Assembly (NCBI GenBank): GCA_021234155.1
Contig: JAJEKV010000002.1
Coordinates: forward strand, 39,979,841-40,043,840
Source of the DNA: Isoetes taiwanensis
Lineage: Eukaryota; Streptophyta; Lycopodiopsida; Isoetales; Isoetaceae
Reading direction: 5' to 3'
Length of the DNA: 64,000 nt
The notes beneath the pieces are model-generated. The model searched no databases. It saw only the letters and a program-made list of their open reading frames with translations, and had not been told where the DNA came from. Below are positions 57,698-64,000 of the stretch, piece after piece. A program made the translations under genes and the position numbers. The first letter of the stretch is position 1. Every line of letters starts with the position of its first letter.

Positions 57698-59316
57698 GTG
57701 GCCAAAATATTATGTTCCACCTCCATACCAATAGAGCCAGCATCAACCATGTCTATCTCGCATGGTTCTGAAGGGAGGTCAGCCCACCTCGTCCTGGAAA
57801 TTGGCAAGGGGGAGCCTCCTCTCTGTTCCACCCTTCCATTGTTTTGTTCAGCACTTGGTGAGGGAGAGCCTCCTCTCTGCTCTACCCCCCCATTATTTTG
57901 TTGACTAGCCTTATTGCGTGCGGCTCTTTTCCAATTAACATTTGTCCATCCCTCTTGGGCATTTTCATGATGCTGTTGTACACTTTCATGCCACTCTTGC
58001 AATTCCTGGATCTTCTGTAACTTAGCCCTAGCATCCTCTTCAAAAGCTGGAGTATGCACAATCTTCTGTGGGATAGTAGTTCTAGCAGCAGATGGAGTAG
58101 CAACCACAGAGGTAGTAGTAGCATTGGCAGAAGGGACAACAGAGGGTAAAGGGGACTTAACAGAAGTAGGAGGCATAGAGGAAGAAGGGACCATTACAGG
58201 GCGATCTCTCTTAGCACGAAAATTTGCAAATAAAGCAAGTTGAGGAAATAAATCAGCAAGCTGAGGGCCATTGAGCAATTGCAAAGCATACTTCAGAAAG
58301 ATAGGGCCACTTTTCACAACCACACAGTCAGGAAGACTACGACCAGAAGGAAGAGAGACACAAATTTTAGCACCATCAACAATAGAATGGGCCAGATGAG
58401 TACCCAGACCATTAGCAATACTGATAAGAAACTCCGGCACCAAGAGATCAGGAGGAAGATTTGAAATAGAAAACCAACATGGCATCCTAAGAGCACGAGC
58501 CATACCAGGAGAAAATCCAGGCGAGTAAGGCTGGTACAAAATATAATCACTCTACATTGGGTCCACACCACGTGCCACCAGTTGCTCCACAGCCACAGCA
58601 TCATCAAAAACGATCAAAAAGAACTTCTTATCCAGCATCTTTAAAGTACGATAAGGTGGCAACCCTAATCTCCGAAGATGACTAGTCAACCAATAGCCAA
58701 GCTTCCTAGCGTCAAGAAATGCTCCAGTATATTGACCAACCACACTAAACGACAACAAGTTACTAATACACTTCTTGTGTAAGTCATGATCAATCTCGAC
58801 CACATTTTACCCAGATGCTTGAAGAGTATTCTTACACATTTCAGGCTGATAGAAAACTTCAACAGGAGGTAACTGAAGCTCCAAGTGAGTCTCCTTTGCT
58901 CACAACTCAACCAAAAGATTACTGAGATCTCTTTTATTATCCTGAATCATCACATCAATAGCTGTAGCAATACGCACAGCAGACGTAGTTGATGATAAGT
59001 TCTTCTTGATCCAATCACTAAAGCGCTCCCTGCTAGCATTTACTCAAGAAGTTGAGGACCTCCAAGGAAGTGGACGGGACTGATCTTTGTTAGAATTGGC
59101 ACCAGCTGGCGCCGAGGCACCATCCACACAAGCATTACCGCTATTCAAAGCACTTGTACGCTTCGGTGCACCAGCCGAGGGTGCCAAAGCAGGAAAATCA
59201 CCGTCTTGAAAGACATTCTCACTATAAGCCAGAGGGTTAACATGCAATGCCAAATTTGCCCCCTGCACCGGCATGGATACAGGAGGTTTTGCAGGCAGCT
59301 TGGAAGTTGACGCCAT
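57694..59316 (-). pseudogene. L1 ORF1 (DUF4283-type RNA-binding protein), four in-frame stops
   Basis: One unshifted frame of 540 codons from ATG at 59316 to the TGA at 57694-57696. The middle (about 58830-58330) reads VVGQYTGAFLDARKLGYWL, VFDDAVAVEQLVARGVDP and MPCWFSISNLPPDLL, the pattern of the DUF4283 domain of plant LINE ORF1/gag-like proteins. The C-terminal third is Ser/Pro/Gln-rich with two RVEQRGGSPLP-like repeats. Four stops interrupt it (TGA about 59040, TGA about 58900, TAA about 58808, TAG 58552-58554). Each is one C-to-T step from CGA, CGA, CAA and CAG. I see no CCHC knuckle. Predicted role: binds LINE RNA in the retrotransposition particle. Confidence 0.75.
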
Positions 59317-59523
59317 AGAGCCGAAATTTTCAGGGCCGAAAAAGCTATCAGCCGGAGCCTAAAACCTGTGATGCTAGACACCGTTGGAAAGAGCTCTGAA
59401 TCAGCTTTCCAACGAGCCAAAAAACACCGTAATCCGAGGTCTGTAGCTCAAGATATGAATACAAACGTAAAGCAGCCTCCGGCAGAAACCCTAGGGCGCA
59501 TCCATCTTCTTCCTCCTCCGTTC

Positions 59524-62263
59524 GCAAGCTTCTTAATATCGATGTACTAAGAATTGATGGCAATAGTTTAAGGCAATATATGTAAGGGAATCGACCTACA
59601 ACATGTTGTACCCTCAACTGATTGTCTTTCTTGTGTATGCATCAAAAAATTTGAATATTATTCAATTTCCTTCTGGTGCTTGCATATGTTGTGAACATTT
59701 TTAGGTCTTGATGCAAGGACTTTATGTATCTCCTGGAAGTCGTCAAAATGAAAAGTAACTAGGCTATATATGTTACAGATCCATTGATACAATTCAGGAT
59801 GACATATCTTCAAACCTTCTATTATTCTTATGCGAAATACTATCCTTCTGTCTAGCAATGCCATTATGTTATACTTCTGATCATGCCAATCATACAATCA
59901 GTATAACTAGTTCTACTATGTTAGGATGGAATATAACATGATAGAACTAACATCCGTATGCTGGTAAGATGCATTTTTTGATATATAAAATTCGTATACT
60001 AGTAGGATGCATTTGCTGATGTTATTTTCTATCTTTGTAGATCTGATGGTTTTCTTTTTTCTGTAACAGGGTTTTATGTACCACACAGGCACAGTAACTT
60101 TGTAAAACCTTAGACACCTAGGTATATAGAGCACATGTAGAGCTCTTTACAAACTGTAATTGCTTCTGTTCCAAAAAAAACCTGGAAAGAACATAATTCT
60201 GGTAGGTTTTGCAGTGATAATGGCACATATATTGCTGCAGGCATGTACTATATAACTATGTGCCTTTTCATATTCACAAAAGATCATGATGCCCTCTATC
60301 CATTATTGGAATACCATTGTTGTGATGCCAACTAAATGCCATCTTTCTGTTGTGAATATAGATAGCATACCATCAGTATGTGCATTTAACAGATGCATTT
60401 GAAGGTTCATGATCTCTTGTTTAGTGAGATGTAGGTAACTAGTATTTTGGACACATGAAAAAATAATATGATCTCTTTTCTGATGAGGACACATTTTTAT
60501 AAGATATAATACCTGTTGTGAACTTCTTGGTTGTGGCTATTAGGGCCTGTCATTGGCTGATATAATGTATGTGACGAGGCATAACAGGACGAATGCACTA
60601 GCGTGACAAAGCAACTGGAACAAGTTTCATCAGCCCTTGCAGTAGGTGGCGATTTACACTTTATGTTCGTGAAGACCAATCACATATTGCAGGCAATAAA
60701 TTGCCGTTTCAACATCTCTTATCAATAATATTAACAAAACGTTGAATGAAAATGCAACTATGATAAGTAAATCCAACCCTAATTTGTAACCTGCATCTAA
60801 TTGGCCTGACAACATATATATTTGTATGGTCCTTCATCCCAAGCATTTGGAGCGGTCTCCTTTAGCCATTTCAGGACTAAAGGTTGGTTTACAAACTGGG
60901 GAGTAGGTTGGGCATTTTTACAGCTTTTTTTTCTAATGTGCAGAATTTGCAGTTTATCACAGATGACAATACTCCCGGCGACTGACAGTTTGCAAAAGCA
61001 TTGGGCTCCAAGTCTTCCTTCAGAGTTACTGAGTTCCTTTTCCCATCATGCAAATTTCAAACTATCATCAATGTGCTATAAATTCTTCATATTGTTACCG
61101 GATTTTGCCGTCTTGATGTTTAGACTACCATCATAGACCATGAACACTATTCAGGATATTGATTTGCTGGTTATTTTGCTCTTTCAAACTACCAGGTCAG
61201 CATTAAGACTATAGCACATCCAAGTGCCTTCAAGGTTTGACTGATCATATTGCATGCTTCAATCCTGTTTGGGCTTTTGTTGGAGGTAATTGGTATTTTG
61301 GATAGATGAGAAAAAAAAGCTATGATCTCTTTCCTGATGAGCACGACTTTTCTCTAGGTTGACGTACATCTTGACATTACTGTTAACCTAGTGTTTTGGA
61401 TTGGAAGTCCCTGCTAAATGCATACAGGAAATCATTGAAAATGCTATCACCTTTTTTTGCATGCTAAAACTTTGTGGTAGAATAGGAGCTATAGATAACG
61501 CGAGGAAAATGAACAAGGAAATTATGAAGGACAAATTTGAAATAGAGTCGTATTCAATAAGCATTTTTGCCTCCAAATGCATGGTAAATTCACAATTTCT
61601 CACATTCCAATATCATGCCTTATCATCTTTATATTCACAGTGCTATAAAATGATAATATGCACCAAATGAAGAGCTAAAGTTTTGATTTAAATTATTTGT
61701 CCAACTTTTTAAGTGATGTGAAAGGCATTGGAGCTTAAGATTGTTTGTTGTTCGTGTGGAACTTTTGAATCTTACGAAATTGCTATATAATTATTATTTT
61801 GAATCTAGTTTTACAATCATTACAAAACCATTGGTATGCAAAGTAATCAAAAGTGCTTGTAACTAGTTCTTCAATAGCTTTAATTTTATTTTCAAGATCA
61901 TTTTCTTATCGATGCAGATCAGAATTATTGGGGTCATTGTGCATACCTTGTCTGGTGTTTTTAATAGAGGTCATCAGATCTCAAGCAACATATGATGAAG
62001 TTTTTTTCCCCATTCTTTATTCCAGTTTTTGCAATCTTTTAACTTCTGGCTGAAATTTTGCATAGATTGATGATCACCAAGAGGAGGTTTAGATTGGTAG
62101 AATTGAGTGGTCTGCAATAAACTTTCCATTATTAAGTAAGCTGCAGTTTTGCTTGAAAGGGCGTTCGATTTGGGGCGAGACATAAGTCTGTATATTGTGT
62201 CTAGGATTTGAGGGGAATGATCTGAAAGGAAATTCCTTTCATCCCCGGAAACTATACATTTAT
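59524..62263. other. Unassigned AT-rich intergenic region
   Basis: 2.7 kb without a recognised protein or RNA gene. Short open frames on both strands look random. TTTTGGACACATGAAAAA near 60445 and TTTTGGATAGATGAGAAAAA near 61290 lie in similar contexts (GATCTCTTT.CTGATGAG), so a diverged repeat about 850 bases apart may be present. Confidence 0.35.
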
Positions 62264-64000
62264 CTAGAAAGTTTTCATTGGGGTTTCATTGGTGTTGACA
62301 ATATAGAATCTGTCCAGGGTACAGAAATTTGTATCTGTACCTTCTCTTTTGTTACTCCAAGTGAATCTAGAGTTGGAGAAGGGAATGCAGGCCAGATTGT
62401 TGTTGTTGACAAGGTCATTCCTGGCAGTTTTCTCAGCTCTTGACGTGTTGATTTTATTCCCCAGCTTGAGTTCATAGTTTGGGGTATTATTCCAGTCACC
62501 TGCTAGGATCCGGTCTTGGATATCATTATGGCCACATATCCAGGAGTTGATGTCTACCCAGATAGGACTCCTATCTATGGGGTCAGTTGTAGCATAGATG
62601 TTAGTTAGACCAATTTTACATCCTAAGTGCTTTCCAGAAGTGACCAGGACTGTTGTAGATGTCATAGACATCTACTTCATTCCATATAGCAGTACCTCCT
62701 TTAGTACCTTGAGCTGGAATAAAACTAGAAGAGGATTTGTCATTAATCTAGGTACCTAAGTTGGAAGATTCAAACAGAGAAGATGGTGCTCGTGGATCAG
62801 GATAATATCTGCTTTATATTCTTTAATTTGAGAGATAAACTTTCTCATGGAATGGTGAGAAAAGTTTAGGATACAAGAGCACAAGGAAGGGCGAGGTTTA
62901 GCAAGATTGACAAAGTCTGGTTATGGAGACTCTGGTATTGGCATAAGGGCCACTTCTAGGTAGGTCTTTGTAATTTTTACCTTTACCTCTTGCTTTTTGA
63001 TTGGGTAAAGCTTGTGTTCTCTTTATCTGAGCTGTCATCGACAGTTAAAGAAAATAGAAGGAATTTTCTTTAACTCTTACCTGGACGCATTGCTTGACTT
63101 GTTGAGAGTGATTGTCCTCTAATTGCTCCAGTGGCTGAGTTGTTTTTAAGATATCTTCTATGGCAGTGACCTTGAATTTGACTTCTTCTAGGTTATCTTC
63201 AACTACAGCTATTATAGAAATAGAGTCCAATAAAGGGCAATATGTTTTCTCATTAGCCTCTTTAGGTGGCTCAGTTATTTGGTGAAGGTTTGCATCCAAG
63301 GAGGATGGAACGTCCTCTGAGTATGGCGGTGACTGAGGCCTGGAAGGGCTTGAATTTAATGGCAGGAGGGGGATATCATGATGGTGATCGAGAGTTTTTC
63401 TATAGCCAATCTTGTCTTCTTTGTGGTAGACTCTTTAGGCGGGGTCAAGTATTGTTATTGATCAGTTTAATGTTCTTGAATTCCTTGGAATGAACCCCTT
63501 TTCTTCAAAATTACTTGAGTCAATCCCATAGCCAGATTCTTTGGAGTACCATTCTCAATGATACAATCTGCGAGAATAGCATAATAATTCAAGTTGGGGA
63601 TTTTGTGCGCCTCAACTGACTTCCCAGTATATTTCTACACTATCTTCACTTTAGTCCCTATACATCTTCGTGGGTGGGTTGTCCTTTATTAAATTTTGCT
63701 ACATATTCATTTTTGCTGATGGAGACTTTCTTTAGAGTCTCCTTGCTGTAGAGTCCTTTTGAAAGGACCTTGATGTTGCCATATTTCTGAATTTCCTTTT
63801 CTTTTCTTTTTTCCTAGAGAGATTGCTGCATTATGCATTTGAGGTCTAAATATTCTTGTTTGATTTTTTCTCTTTAAATCTTTCCTTTAGCTTCTTCCGT
63901 TGATACCATTCACGTTGTATTTTGAGGAGAACTGAAGTTTTGCATCATTATTGTGTTGTTAAGATAGAGTTGAATTGCTCCCATGATTTGTTTCAAGGAC
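62264..64000 (-). mobile_element. LINE fragment: endonuclease and probable ORF1 region
   Basis: The open minus frame 62264-62671 reads CKIGLTNIYATTDPIDRS, DRILAGDWNNTPNYELKLGN and SRFTWSNKREGTDTNFCTLDR, the middle of an APE-type LINE endonuclease, with the DWNN position where DFN is usual. Upstream, broken frames read AQGTKGGTAIWNEV and IKEYKADIILIHEHHL (62680-62860), the endonuclease N-terminus. Further up, 63045-63299 reads a charged helix (LEEVKFKVTAIEDILK), possibly from ORF1. It continues beyond the window and differs from the other LINEs here. Confidence 0.7.

Larger units (their letters stand above)
53283..59523 (-). mobile_element. L1-type LINE, near full length, interrupted by a foldback element
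   Basis: The 3' end is marked by a run of eight T (poly(A) on the minus strand) at 53280-53287. The 5' end lies about 59523, after a short GC-richer leader. Order: 5' UTR, ORF1 (57694-59316), ORF2 (about 53320-57697) with endonuclease, RT and a zinc-binding domain. The element sits at the edge of the tandem-unit copy 52771-53282. No target-site duplication was found. Confidence 0.85.

Noticed and set aside
58552..59050. Stop codons in L1 ORF1 as U-to-C RNA-editing sites
   Set aside because: Such editing is known from organelles of some land plants, not from nuclear TE transcripts. Deamination of methylated cytosine is simpler.
44795..59539. Shared 16-mer GCAAGCTTCTTAATAT at 44795 and at the L1 5' junction (59524)
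   Set aside because: Flanks diverge at once and a 16-base match is expected about once by chance in an AT-rich 64-kb window. The L1 3' flank lacks it, so it is not a target duplication.

Overview
This is nuclear DNA from a land plant. It holds split genes with GT-AG introns, a peroxisomal-type glutamate:glyoxylate aminotransferase, a 4-coumarate:CoA-ligase-like gene, an aspartic-protease fragment and very many non-LTR retrotransposons. I cannot name the species. Long introns, sparse genes and several LINE families with microsatellite tails suit a large repeat-rich genome; a fern or other seed-free plant is my low-confidence guess.

Layout. 1-122 repeats part of a GGT intron found at 35667-35778. 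831-5460 holds decayed pieces of one LINE family, in both orientations. 6197-9959 (minus) is a six-exon 4CL-like gene with many frameshifts. 11250-24440 (plus) is a pile of LINE remnants ending in different microsatellites. 26107-31275 is a roughly 2.4-kb element present twice as a large inverted repeat; its protein has a Rep-like layout with a YxxK motif. 32706-36689 (minus) is a 13-exon GGT gene, the only near-intact host gene, with one homopolymer frameshift and one stop-plus-indel. 37228-41630 holds a small inverted-repeat element, an orphan exon, an aspartic-protease fragment and short repeats. 44461-47908 is a LINE 3' end followed by a tandem array carrying tRNA-like box A/box B heads. 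48152-50776 (plus) is an hAT-type transposase gene with one intron. 52771-53282 is another piece of the tandem unit, abutted by a long L1-type LINE (53283-59523, minus) that carries a 540-bp foldback element. 62264-64000 (minus) is a further LINE fragment.

How it fits together. GGT would act in leaf peroxisomes in photorespiration and 4CL-like enzymes activate carboxylic acids to CoA thioesters; the two are not an operon and I see no functional link. The rest is mobile DNA. The strongest leads are the Rep-like inverted pair, the LINE tails that share a 3' hairpin but differ in microsatellite, the L1 ORF1 whose four stops all fit C-to-T changes, and a recurrent CAG-to-CGG/GCGG difference in repeats that may reflect miscalling at methylated CHG sites. 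Many single-base lesions could therefore be assembly errors, so pseudogene calls are provisional.
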